Source of the DNA: Azadirachta indica
Taxonomy: Eukaryota; Streptophyta; Magnoliopsida; Sapindales; Meliaceae
NCBI GenBank assembly: GCA_022749755.1
Contig: CM040445.1
Location: forward strand, 8,949,182-9,013,181
DNA: 64,000 bases
Reading direction: 5' to 3'
This document shows, piece after piece, positions 13,317-24,486 of this stretch. Position 1 is the stretch's first letter. Every line of letters starts with the position of its first letter. The notes under the pieces are model-generated. The model ran no database searches. It saw nothing but the letters and a program-made list of their open reading frames with translations, and was not told the origin of the DNA. A program made the translations under genes and the position numbers.

Positions 13317-13417
13317 TTCCTAGATGCAATAACTAGGAAGTTCATAGTTTTCTTTGACTTTTGTGTTGTGCTTCTCTTTAGCTGTTTTTGGGAGATCGGG
13401 CTCAATAATTTTTTCAA

Positions 13418-16400
13418 AAATAAAATAAAAAGTCATAAAATATATATACTAATTACAAAATTTTCAATGATAATAAAATAATAAATAGGCAAAAATACAA
13501 AAAATAAGAACATTAGACGTTAAAGAGATTTTATACAAATTATTATTTATATCCTTGGATTGTAAGATCATTTTATTAGTAAGATCATTTTAATTTATTT
13601 GGATCAGATTGGGTCGAATTTGAAAATTTTAAAATGGATCGGATCAGATCGGATTCTGTCAAATGATGAATTAGGTTGAATTGAAAAAATTTCAATATGC
13701 TAAATGGTGCGTTGGATATAAATTTGGTCAAATTCATCCAATTCAATTCGCCAAACATCTCTTGGTTACCTTACATCTTGGAACGTAAGGTTACATGCAA
13801 AATAGGCATGGCTAGGTTCTGGTCCGGTTCAATTTTCCCAAAGTTTGGTTAATAACTCGAATCAATGTCAATTTGATATCTTTATATTTTTACATATTTG
13901 TGCTTTATTTACCTAAATGTTAAGAAGAATTCTTGACATTATGTAGTCCTTTTACTTGTTTATTTTTCTTTTTAGTTGTGCTTTTATTTACAAAAAAGTT
14001 GAAGAGGAGTTTCATTTCCAACCATATAAATTTGAAGAAGGGATTCGGACCAAATGAAAAGAGACTGATTTAGGCCTCATCACTTTTTTTTAAGAAAACC
14101 CAAAGCCTATATGACGTTAAGCTCAATCTTTGACTTGAAAGCAATATAAAAGAAACATTTTGCTTTAGGATCTTAGGGTTGAGAGGCAAGAAACAGTAGT
14201 TGCTGAAAAAGAAGAATTGGTTTTTCTCTTATTTCAAGAGCAAAATAGAGAAGGAAGAAAGCTCATTTTCCATAAAAGAGAAAAGAGTTAGAATCATTTC
14301 CCTTACAATCCTTTTTTTTTTTTTTAAATATATGTTAAGAACAATGACTTTGTGTATGATTCTTCCTTGTTTAATGAGGAACTAACTTTTCTGTGCTAGG
14401 CCAAAGATGTAGCCTACTTAGAAACATTTATTTCCAAAAATTGTATTGTTTATGGTTATTATTCAATATTGAGTATACATTACCTTGTTTAATATTTTGA
14501 ATATTTGTCCAATGTTTGAGTGATTTAGGAACCATATTTAACTAATCAGTGATTTATGATTTTTCCTCTTGTGATGGATATCATAAATTACATCCGAAAT
14601 AAAAATGTACTAGCATGATTAATGCAATTTGCTATGATTATCATTGTTATTAGTGAACTTTCATATATTTGAAATCACATAGAGATATAGTGGATTGATA
14701 TGTGCAAATATTTTTGGTAAATCTTGAAAAAGATTATCAAATAAATTAGGATAATTCGCTATTCATATTGGTAATAAATTCAAACAATTGCAATATGAGA
14801 AATTGAATTTGAATAGTTATGGTGAAATTTACTGCCTAGTGTTTTAATCGATGGAAATTTAATTTGCTTTGTTAGTTTATTTTAATTTTCTACAATTTTA
14901 TGTTATTAAAAAATTTTTAATTGAATTTTCAAATAATTTGACATCGATTATTTTCGATATTTAATAAATTAATCAATTTTTTCATGAGAACGATACTTAT
15001 TATATATTACTTGTTAGTGATAATGATGGTGTGCGCTAGTTCAATTCGGTTCCAAAGTTTGGTTCTAGACTTATCCAAATTGTGGATTTATTTTTTAAGG
15101 AATATTTTTATGTAAGACTCTAAAATTTATAAAAATTATGAATAAAGAGAGTTTGTACAATTTACAAGAATCTCCTATTTTTCCTTATAAACTTTCTCTT
15201 TATTTATGATTTTCACAAACTTTAGGGGTGATATGTAAAAACATTCATTTTCTTCAAGTTTAGTGCTAGTAGTTTTACAATTTGAGTTCAATTATTAAAA
15301 ATAAAAATCGAATAAAACTAAAGTTGTTAATATAACTTAACCAAATAAAATGAACTGTTTAGTTTGGTTCGTTTCGATTGTGCCTTATAGTCTAGGCCTA
15401 ATAAAAATAATATAAGAACTTATCACTACACCACCCAAATATCTATAAATGTTTATGAAGTATATATATACATACATTGTTGGACTATTTCTTCAATATT
15501 CAAATTGGGTCAATTTTTTCCTACATTAAAGTCCAATAAGATAGCTACCTAAAATTATATTAAAGAAGAAATGCCAAACCCAATGAAGAGTTTTGGAATT
15601 CGAATTAGTAGCAAGCCAAGATCCATGATTTTCTATAATTACTCCACTAAAATTAGTATTCTAGCAAACTTCAGGAAATAAGAAGTATATTCAAGGTGAG
15701 AAAGAGAAAGAAGGGAGAGTTTTTGCTACCTTCGAAATGCATTTGTTAGTTGATATTAGCTGATAAAATTTGGTATTAATAGTTAGCGTCATATGTGGCA
15801 AAAAGACAAAAAACCAATTTGTTATTTTTTAAAGAAAAATTTGTCATGGCAAGAAAATTTTATGTTAAACTAGAAGGTATGTATTTATTTTTATTTGTAT
15901 TATGGTTTAAAATATTTGTTCTTGATGATAAAAATATTTGGATTTATTTTTATTTGTATCAATTAATAAAACATTTACATTTATTTTTATTTTTATTAAT
16001 CACATACATGGTTAAAATTTGATCTTGATGATAAATGAATTTATTTTTCTTTATATTAATTGCATACATGGTTTTAAAAAATCATATTTGATTTTGATGA
16101 AAAAAATATTTGAATATATGTTTGACCCCTACCAATGGTGGAAAACCAAACAATATTATTAGATTTTTCAGCATATTAGACAAATCCCCCCTAATTTATG
16201 GAAAGATATTATAGTTTATGTACCTAATGTCTGGGTGTCTAGGGGGTGTATTGATATTTAGGGTGTGTCATATCAGACTTCAACTAAATATATTGTATAG
16301 GTTATAATGTTAAAAAAACAAAAAAAGAAACATTAAAAAAATCATCCAACTTAAATTAAAAAAAGTAATATTTTAAAAATAAACATCACGTAGTTGAAAA

Positions 16401-16433
16401 AAAATATTGTAAAATTTATATATCATTCAATTA
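13418..16433. other. Decayed repetitive DNA, no gene seen
   Basis: At 13,555-13,780 a run of GGATCGGATCAGATCGG-like sequence and at 13,803-15,400 several GGTTCGGTT-type stretches resemble hAT-type MITE ends, but I cannot pair two termini with a target duplication. A block at about 14,400-15,010 ends in TCATGAGAACGATACTTAT, reminiscent of LTR-element 3' regions. The ORFs at 14,200-14,385 and 15,795-16,022 are low-complexity and are not supported as genes. Confidence 0.35.
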
Positions 16434-16441
16434 AATATGAG

Positions 16442-16612
16442 TAGAGATGGCAACGGATAGGATATGGACAGATATCTTAATATCCATATCCATATCATAT
16501 CCATATCATTTGCGAATAATAAATTTAATATCCATATCCTCCTAAACGGATATTTATTAATAATCATATCTTTACGGATATCCTACAGAATATTCATATC
16601 CTAAAAAAAATA
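16442..16612. repeat. hAT left end with subterminal ATATCC repeats
   Basis: Besides the terminal inverted repeat, this end carries about nine copies of ATATCC or its inverse GGATAT. The opposite end (40,360-40,519) carries about seven. Multiple short subterminal motifs at both ends are the known docking sites of hAT transposases, so these are the likely binding sites. Confidence 0.65.
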
Positions 16613-17153
16613 GTAAACTTTAAAAAATTTTAAATTTAGAATTTGATTTTATTGTTTTACAAATTAATATACTATTTACGTTGATAAATCAAATTTAAAA
16701 ATTAATATTATATTAACATACTAAAAAAATATATCAAATTCTAATAATATAAAATTTTAATTTAATAATTATAACAATCCATAAAATTGTAAAAAATATT
16801 AAATTTATAAAAACTTTTACAAATAATTTACGTCAACAATAACCACAAGAAGTCATCAAAATTTAATTAAATTTCATCTTCACTGAAGATTTGTAGCACC
16901 CATCCAACATGATGCCTACAATGTAAAAATAAAATAATTATATTAACAAGTCATCAAGTCCTTTAAAAATTAAATTATCAATAGATAATGTCTGTATAAT
17001 ATCTAATTATTATAGTAGTATTTACCTCATCCATTACATCATTATCTTTGGAATATTTGGCATTTTCTACTTGTGTTGAGGAATTTGAACCTAATGATGA
17101 AATAAAAAATTTAAATATTAAAAAAATAAATCAATGATGATTATCAATTTGTA

Positions 17154-19240
17154 TTAAAAAAATAAAAATATTTTCCTACCATTAAATTCAACCCACAACC
17201 AATTTTGAGCACACATTAAGGCCTTTAATGTCTTCGGATGAAGTCTGCTACAATGTAGAGACATAAATCTACTACTAGTACTAAAAGCTAATTCTGATGC
17301 AACTATGGATACAATAAGAGCTAAAACACTTCTAGTAATTTCTTGTAAAGTAGGATACTTTGAATCATGCATCTTCCACCAATTTAATATATCAAAATTC
17401 TCACATCTTGGAATGACATTTTCATCCAAATAATAATCCAACTCAGATTTAGTTTAAGTAGTACTAGTACTTTGATTTACCAACATATCAAATTGTGCCA
17501 ATCATTATTTCATTTTTGAGTGAACCACTTTCGAATATGATGATGAAGCAATTAAAGAATGAACAACTTCCTCACTTGTTTTAGATCTTACTTGATAATC
17601 TTTACCAATGCATAACAAAAACTATGAATCTTCTCAATTTCAATTGTATAATAATCCTCATACAATAAAAAAAAAGTAGTACTGCACCAATTTCAACTTA
17701 TATCTTGGATCTAAAATAATTGCTACAGCCGTTATTTCATAAACCACATTCTAATATTTGTCAAAATTTTCAATTATTTTTTTTGCCATCATCATTATTT
17801 CACCAGTAGGAGAACTAAGCCACCCCCTAATAGATAGTATAATCTCACAAATATTTGGAAAAAAAAGATTCTTTGTAAGATATTTAGTTCCAAAAAATAA
17901 CGTAGTCACTTCATAAAAGGATTTAAGTCTATCACACATTTCTTTTACAAACATCTAATCTTCATCAATAGGCAAACATTTATATTATTATTTTCTTTGT
18001 TTTAAACGAGGAAACAAATCTTTGTAACTCGAAGCATTTTCAAGCATCAAATAAGTAGAATTCCACCTAATCTTACAATCAGCAACTAACTTCTTAGTAC
18101 AAGAATTATTAAACTTATAGGCTGCCCCAACAAATGTTTCCTCCTTTTTTGGTGTTGCTGTCTAATATAAAATACTACCACGAATTCTCTTAATATTTTC
18201 ATTAATCACAGCCATGTCATCTTTCATAATCAAATTCAATATATGAGCAGCACATCTCATGTGAAATAATTTTCCATTCAACAACAATGAACTACCATCA
18301 AGTTTCTGTAATAAAAGTTCAATCATGGCATCATTTGTATAACAATTATTGACAGTCAAAGTAGATAATTTGCAGTCAATGTTCCAATCCAACAAACAGT
18401 CCATGAAGTTTCAGCAAGTACTTTTGTAGTATGTGGACATGGCATGTATATAAACCTAAAAAGATAATAGTAGTTAATGACAAATATTATGTTATGTCAT
18501 ATATAAAATATTTAGTGAGAAAATAAAAGTTATCAACAAACTTAATATTTTAGAAATTATCTCAAAATGCGACTTTGCATCACCCAACAATTATCTATAA
18601 ACTGCATTGTTACTGCCATAAAGCCTTTTTGTTGGTGGTTGGAAGTCCACATATTTGTAGTAATAGCAATTCTTCCTCCATTTGCCTCCAATAAACTCAT
18701 TGTCTTAGCCCTTTCATAATCATATATTTTCAAAATATCACTTTTTAATGTATTACAAGAAATTACCTTAAACATAGGTTGGAGAGTCTTGGCAAATTTT
18801 CTAAATCCTACGTGTTCAACCATAGTAAGGGGGTATTCATGCATGATTATCATATTCGCAAGTTCTTTTCTAGCACTCTCTTGATCAAAAGAAAAAGTAA
18901 ACACTTTCATTTTTCCATCAACTACATCAGCTTGTAATTTCCTTATGGTAGAATTTATGCTTGGTTGCCTTCTATGAGAACATGTTTTTAAATGATTGTG
19001 TAAATGTGAGGTTTTATCCTTTGACTTATAAGGTATTATTTTTTTATAATAAGAACAAATTGCATTCCAATAGCTAGTACTTTTATTCGTTTCCCTCTTA
19101 AAGTGATTCTATACACTTGAAGTTAATTTCTTACTACTAATTTCACTAATATATTCTTTGCTTGTAGCTTCTGGAGTTTGATTTGAATCTATCTCATGAA
19201 ATTGACCAAAATCATTGCTATAACACAAATCCTTGTTCAT
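17154..19240 (-). pseudogene. hAT transposase (BED zinc finger, RICESLEEPER/DAYSLEEPER-like)
   Basis: The reading runs from an ATG at 19,240 to about 17,154. A degenerate BED finger lies around 18,960-19,130: HLHNHLKTC is kept, but one zinc cysteine is tyrosine (AICSYYKK). The conserved N-terminal block at 18,557-18,910 includes ITTNMWTSNHQQKGFMAVT. An apparent intron spans about 18,460-18,556. The middle domain is at 18,162-18,404 (LTVNNCYTND and MRCAAHILNLIM). The C-terminal dimerisation domain is at 17,160-17,441 (SRLHPKTLKALMCAQNWL). Frameshifts near 18,405, 18,160 and 17,950 and several stops disable it. In plants this family cuts and pastes DNA from the nucleus; domesticated relatives exist, but the decay here argues against that. 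Confidence 0.85.
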
Positions 19241-19415
19241 TAGTTTTTGTCATCCTGAAAAACATTTCCATTTTTTACCTACATATATAATAATTAAATT
19301 GATCAATTACCAAATTTATAATAGACATAGTAAAATAGTATCTAAGACTAGAACAACATAAATATTTAGGAATATTAGTAAGTCATTTTACATAAGAATA
19401 AAATATATATTTTTT

Positions 19416-19875
19416 TACATCACTTTTACATATAAATAACATGCATGTACATGATAATAGATTTTATTGCAAGAATATGGTGGACTGACAAACAATTATT
19501 TTAAAAGTAATACATTATATTAAATTGTAAAAAACAACAAGCATCAACAAGCATTTAGGCTGAAGAACCTTTATCAATATATTATTTTATATTAAATTAT
19601 ATATTTAATTTTGTATATTATATTGTAAGAAGAAGATCAACTTGGTCAATTTAAAATTAAAAAATTAAAAAAAAAGGATGACAGAACCTGATAAAATTCA
19701 TTGTTTAGATTTTTCAAAAAAAAAGTCATTACCAAATCAAAATGAAAGAGATAGTGCTACTAGAAATTGGTCGGTGCAACACAGGAGTTAAGAGATTGCT
19801 AGATGGTGGATGTGCAATAGCTTGTTGAGCAGCAGATGAGAAAGGAAGAGAGAGGGAAAGAATTAAAAATCAATT
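19416..19875. repeat. Left copy of hAT segment flanking the viral insertion
   Basis: This piece of hAT sequence is repeated in the same orientation at 39,763-40,237, on the other side of the inserted viral DNA. The two copies share long stretches, for example TTATTGCAAGAATATGGTGG and GAACCTTTATCAATATATTA, with scattered substitutions and small indels. The insertion is therefore flanked by a direct duplication of about 460 bases of target DNA. Confidence 0.8.
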
Positions 19876-19925
19876 ACCGGAGGTAGTTTTCTAATAGAGT
19901 ACATAGAAAATTAGTAGAAATTACC

Positions 19926-19939
19926 TGACTCTGATACCA
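19926..19939 (-). promoter_or_regulatory. Pararetroviral primer-binding site (tRNA-Met)
   Basis: The minus strand reads TGGTATCAGAGTCA, the complement of the 3' end of initiator methionine tRNA, which primes minus-strand synthesis in all Caulimoviridae and in many LTR retrotransposons. It lies about 290 bases downstream of the TATA box and only about 50 bases from the junction with hAT DNA. Confidence 0.7.
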
Positions 19940-20137
19940 ATTTAGCCCAAGAAGGATCGGGACTAAAGACTTGATGAGTTTGAAGTTTGAAAATTAAATT
20001 TGGATTTGAAATTTGGTAATTAAAATTGAATTAAAATTGAAAATTAAAGATCGTTTGGAATTTATAAAGAAAGGATAAATTATTGTATGTATTTTGAAAA
20101 TAAAATAAGAACAAATAATTTTTTAAAATGGAAATAT

Positions 20138-20143
20138 TTTATT
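20138..20143 (-). terminator. Poly(A) signal of the viral transcript
   Basis: AATAAA on the minus strand, roughly 90 bases downstream of the TATA box. Plant pararetroviruses place their poly(A) signal shortly after the transcription start so that the terminally redundant RNA reads through it once; this spacing fits. Confidence 0.45.
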
Positions 20144-20228
20144 GATGGTTGGAGAATATTACAAAGGAAATTTTACACTAAGTATTTGTCTCCTAAGTTC
20201 GCCTCCTCAAGTGAGAAAATGATTGTCT

Positions 20229-20238
20229 AATTTATAGA
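20229..20238 (-). promoter_or_regulatory. TATA box of the viral intergenic promoter
   Basis: CTATAAATTA on the minus strand, in the non-coding segment between ORF2 and the primer-binding site. Its position matches the single full-length-RNA promoter of caulimovirids. Whether it is active is unknown. Confidence 0.5.
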
Positions 20239-20342
20239 TACATTTGAGTAACTCTTACATGATTGATGAATATAATTATTGAATACAACAAAATTGACTA
20301 AAGAAAAAGAAAGATGTTTGTTGTTAGTCACATGTCTTTATC

Positions 20343-20446
20343 TTGAATAATTGTTCTTGAGGATGCTTGATGTCGGTCACATGATAGATATGCCTTGAAT
20401 AATTGTCCTTGAGGATGCTTGTTGTCGGCCATGTGATAAATATGCC
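20343..20446. repeat. 52-bp tandem repeat upstream of the viral TATA box
   Basis: Two adjacent 52-base units (20,343-20,394 and 20,395-20,446) share TTGAATAATTGT.CTTGAGGATGCTTG; a partial third unit lies at about 20,314-20,342. They sit roughly 110-210 bases upstream of the TATA box on the transcribed strand, where pararetroviral enhancers usually lie. Confidence 0.6.
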
Positions 20447-20479
20447 TTTGTCTGGATTTGAATAATTACAAATCAAATG

Positions 20480-21475
20480 GGTCTTGAGAAAAGGGTCCAC
20501 CATATGGGTCATTTATTAGTGGTTGAGTAGATCCTATTGAAGATTCTTGAGTATCATTATCTTCTTCTTCTTCCATTTTCTTGATTAACTCATTGAACAT
20601 TTTGGCTTAATACTGTCTTTTATTCTTTTGAGGAGTGCTTGAACTGGCCTTATCAGGGGGAGTAAAAGTCCTCTTCGGAGGGGGGGAAGAGGTTTCTTTG
20701 ACTGCTTTTACAATTGCCTTTTTTGACTTTAGCCAATGAGTAATTACTGATGGAGTAATTTTGTTTAAATCATATTTATCCCATCATTTAATTTTGAATT
20801 CTCTTAATAAGGACAGATTATAGTAAAATTCCATGAAAGAATTTACGGTATTGAAAATCTAATATGGAAATTAAGTTCGACAAAAAATGGTTGATTAGTT
20901 TTTGGGATATTTCTCTTGAATCAGCGAAAGGATTCTTGGATAACTTGTTGTAAGTAAATTGATGGTTTAAGTCCTAAAAAAAACCACCATTTTTGAAACC
21001 AAGAGGGTGTAAGATTTGCACAAGTTGGGTCAAATTGGATAAATTAGGAATGTTCAAATGATTTAAGGAAAAACATATTATACCATACTTTTTGATAATC
21101 AATATAATTGTATTCTTCCGATTTGAATGGTACGGAAAAAGGTACGGTTTAGTATATGGAGGTTGCAGGAAATTCTCTGGGTGATAAGGTCTTTTTAATT
21201 TTGCATGTGGAGTAAGCTATTTAGTTAAAATCTTTTGGATTATGGTGATGGTTAATTTCTATAAATTTTGTGTCTACTAGGATTAATTCGTAAAATATTC
21301 TATTTTTGAGTGGAGCATCTGTAATAAATTGAAAATCAGGATAGAATAATCTATTGGTAAGACTATAAAAGTCTTTTAATTGGATTTGTTTATCATAAGC
21401 GGTAACTTGAATATGTTGTGCTTGGAATTTTGTTTTGTAATGGGATTTTTGAGTAGGAACCTGTATAGAAGACAC
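20480..21475 (-). pseudogene. Caulimovirid ORF2 remnant
   Basis: Open stretches downstream of the RNase H region start at an ATG at 21,475 (84 codons, MSSIQVPTQKSHYKTKFQAQ) and continue in broken frames to an acidic tail near 20,540-20,580 (KKMEEEEDNDTQESS). A second, shorter ORF of uncertain function after the polyprotein is a feature of florendovirus-like elements. I see no diagnostic domain; the assignment rests on position. Confidence 0.45.
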
Positions 21476-21689
21476 AGTATTTATCTAGGTAGAAGACCCA
21501 GGTTAGGTAGATGACTCGGATTTTATTGCTTGATTATAAGATAGAGGAGGTATTCTTGAGTTGAAGAAATCATACCTGTCGTTAAAGCAACTGGAATATT
21601 TCCGTAACCAAAGATTGAGATTTGAGTAGTCATTGCATAATTTAAAGGTTTCATACTTTTGCTGGACATTTTGAGTTTTCTCTCAGTGT

Positions 21690-22080
21690 TTGAATTTCAC
21701 TATCTATTTTTCCTTGTAAAAATTCTCTCATAAAATAGTCTGGTAAAGAATTAGATTCTCCCTTTATATAGGAAATTTGAAAATCAAAGTTGGACAAAAT
21801 TGCCTACCATCTTGCAAATATTTGCTTCGAAACCGAATTTTTGACATCTTTTTCTAAAACCTCTTTTGCAGATTTGCAGTCAATTCGTAATAAAAAGCTT
21901 TTATTGAATAAATCATCTTAAAATTTCATAATACATAAAACAATTGATAATATTTCTTTTTTAATTGTTGAATAATTCTTCTAAGTACCAGTCCAAACTT
22001 CTGAATGGAATCTAACTATTAATTGTTTGTCATACTGGATTTCTTTTTGTAAGGCCTGGATAGATTCCTTTTGTTGGATA
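21690..22080 (-). pseudogene. Caulimovirid RNase H domain remnant
   Basis: The minus-strand translation contains LLRIDCKSAKEVLEKDVKN and SKQIFARWQAIL (about 21,800-21,900), characteristic of the RNase H part of caulimovirid reverse transcriptase. RNase H degrades the RNA of the replication hybrid. Two stops interrupt it. The protease is reached only about 120 bases upstream, so the polymerase fingers and palm, including the YxDD catalytic box, are missing. Confidence 0.75.
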
Positions 22081-22189
22081 TGATGTTGAGTTATCAGGTA
22101 ATAGAATTTTCTTGGAGTAAATTGATCTTTTTTTGACTAATGGGAGACAAGAAATAAAAGGTAATTTGTTTGCTTAACACGTGAATATG

Positions 22190-22490
22190 GATTCTCTTAT
22201 CATCTACAGTAAAAGGATATATTTGGGTCAAAAATGGAGTACCTAAAATAATATTTTGGCTAAGATTTTTGACTAAAGTGAAATTATTCCTAAAGCAATA
22301 ATTATCATTACAAATTTTTGGATTTGATAATTTGTACCTAACCTTGAGACTTGAACCATTTGCACCATGTAATTTGTCACTAGTTTTTTCATAAAATTGT
22401 GTTGGTATTATTATTTCTCTAATACAATTTTTATTAGTGCCGGAGTCAACTAAGGCTGTGATTTTTAAGTGGAAACTATTTCATATATGG
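22190..22490 (-). pseudogene. Caulimovirid aspartic protease remnant
   Basis: A retropepsin-type active site, LVDSGTN (DSG encoded at 22,439-22,447), is followed by a second conserved block, NIILGTPFL. The enzyme would cleave the viral polyprotein. The local frame is open through most of this stretch, but the upstream and downstream frames are broken. Confidence 0.7.
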
Positions 22491-23099
22491 AGTGATATGT
22501 GAATTTAGCATTTTTGAAAATTAATTTTACTAACAAGTTGATTAAATGTATCATTAGGATTAGTGGAATCTAATTCTATAGAATTATTGGGTTGAATAAC
22601 TTCTTTTTGTTTTCTATTAGAATTTTCTAGTAACTCTATTATAATATTATTCTGTAATTGTTGTAATTATTGTTCTTGAACCTATTGTTCTAATTCCTTA
22701 AGTTGTTTCTTAAGCATTTTGACTTCTTGTTGTAATTCTCCTGTAGTAACTTGTTTAAAAAGATTTTGAGTAGGATATTTATCAAAAAGTTTATTAAGAC
22801 TAAATGGTTTTGGAGTACTAAGGTGTTGTTATTTAGTAAGGATATCTTTGAGTTTAAGCAAGTATTCCCTTTTTACATCAGGATCTTCTATTTTATCTAT
22901 AATATTTAAAAGAAATTGTTTATCCTGTTTCCTACTTGATATCATGTTAAGTGATTGGCAGTGGTATATTCCTTCATTACAACTACAATCTTGAATACTA
23001 CCTGTATCATTAGAATTATCTATTTCTTGAATAGTTTCAGAGAAATTCGATTGACTATTAGATTGTTCACTAAGAAGAAGTTGGCTAAATTTTTGTCTA

Positions 23100-24400
23100 A
23101 GATCTTCATCATCCTTGAATATTTTATTAATCCTATTTTTTGTTCTACAGTTGGTGGAAGTATAACCTGATTTCTTACAGGTTCAATAAATTATGAGCTT
23201 TTTACTATGTTTGGGCTTACTAAATTTTTTACTCTTTTTGTAATAAGATTCACTAAATTGGGCTTTCTTATATTTTGTAGGACAGGTAATAGTTTTGGGC
23301 CTATAGGTTTTTTTATAAGATGGGACCGTAAGATTGTCATATTCATATTGAGCACAAAAATTGCCTACTGTTTATTTAAAGGAATTTTCTCATTATTTTT
23401 TTTATCTTTTTGTTCTTGACATAAGGGTAAGCCTTTTTTTTTGACAAATGCAAAAAGTTGATCATAATTAATAGTGTCCCAAGGGATTAAACTACCCCCA
23501 GTAATTTTTACTAATTTTTTGCGTACTCTATTAGAAAAGAATTTGGGTAATCCTGCAATAAATATTTCTTTTCAAAAAGAGGCATTACAGTCTTGTTATT
23601 GGAATATGTGTGTAATAAAAATATCTTTATACCATCTAAAGTCACTTAAAGTTGGACATCTAAGATTTGTAAGCATTAATTTTGAACTTTGAAGTTCTTC
23701 TTGAGGATTGCCTATAAAATGCATGGCTATCGTGTGAATAAGTACTTTTATGGCGTTTTGAGTTTCTTTGACCTCTTGAAATCTTTGATCATCTTCTATT
23801 ATAAGTTGATCTACGTGATTGAATATACTTTGTTCAGTGGATGTACTAAGACTATTATCCCACCAATACCTAAGGGATCCTGTAAACATTGTTACTATTA
23901 GTCTAACGGTTTGATGATTAGTGTTTTTTACGGCTTTGTAGGCTATCGCAACCATTCCTATTTCTTGAAGTACATTCATAATTTCATATTTAGATCTACC
24001 ATCTATGTTCCATTCATAGATAGCTTCTTCGGTGTATTCAGTAGTAACATACTTAGAATGTTCTTCATATTAAATATCCAGTGGAGTAGGTTTAGGATAA
24101 TAATTTCTAATTAATGTATTTTTTCAACTATTGGGTTGTCTAATTTTTCTTTGTAATTTATTAATTTTTAAGGGCTCATTATCTTCATCTTGAGTTTGAG
24201 TTTGACTCTCTAAAGTTTTATCTATGGTATTAACGTTGGAAGGTCCTAGTAAAAATGATAATTTTTTATTAATTTGATCTAAAAGGTCAATTTTGGGAAA
24301 AGGAGTAATTTCTCTATCTTTTTGTGGTAAAGGTTGGGGTCTGAATAAAAGTGGAGTCACACCAGAGGGAAAACTAGGATTAGGGGTAGTTTGGTCTATT
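23100..24400 (-). pseudogene. Caulimovirid coat protein region remnant
   Basis: Two open pieces (24,124-24,360 and 23,596-23,979) include GSLRYWWDN, a motif typical of caulimovirid coat proteins. A degenerate zinc knuckle lies further on at about 23,160-23,190 (CKKSGYTSTNC), with an in-frame stop just before it. An identical-order stretch occurs in copy 2 at 39,248-39,768. The knuckle would bind viral RNA during packaging. Multiple stops make it non-functional. Confidence 0.7.
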
Positions 24401-24486
24401 TTATCTTTTATATGACTAACTTATTTGGAAATGGTATGCAATATTTGACTTTAGTAATTATTCTGTTCATAAAGTTTTTTAATGTT

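Noticed and set aside
13803..15400. Possible hAT or LTR insertion
   Set aside because: GGTTCGGTT-like words at both sides suggest an element, but termini and target duplication could not be paired, so no mobile element was called.
16442..19240. Domesticated DAYSLEEPER-like host gene
   Set aside because: The reading frame has multiple frameshifts and stops, a lost zinc ligand, and recognisable terminal inverted repeats, all of which indicate a decayed transposon rather than an exapted gene.
20343..20446. CRISPR-like tandem repeat
   Set aside because: Units are directly adjacent without spacers and belong to a viral promoter in a plant genome.
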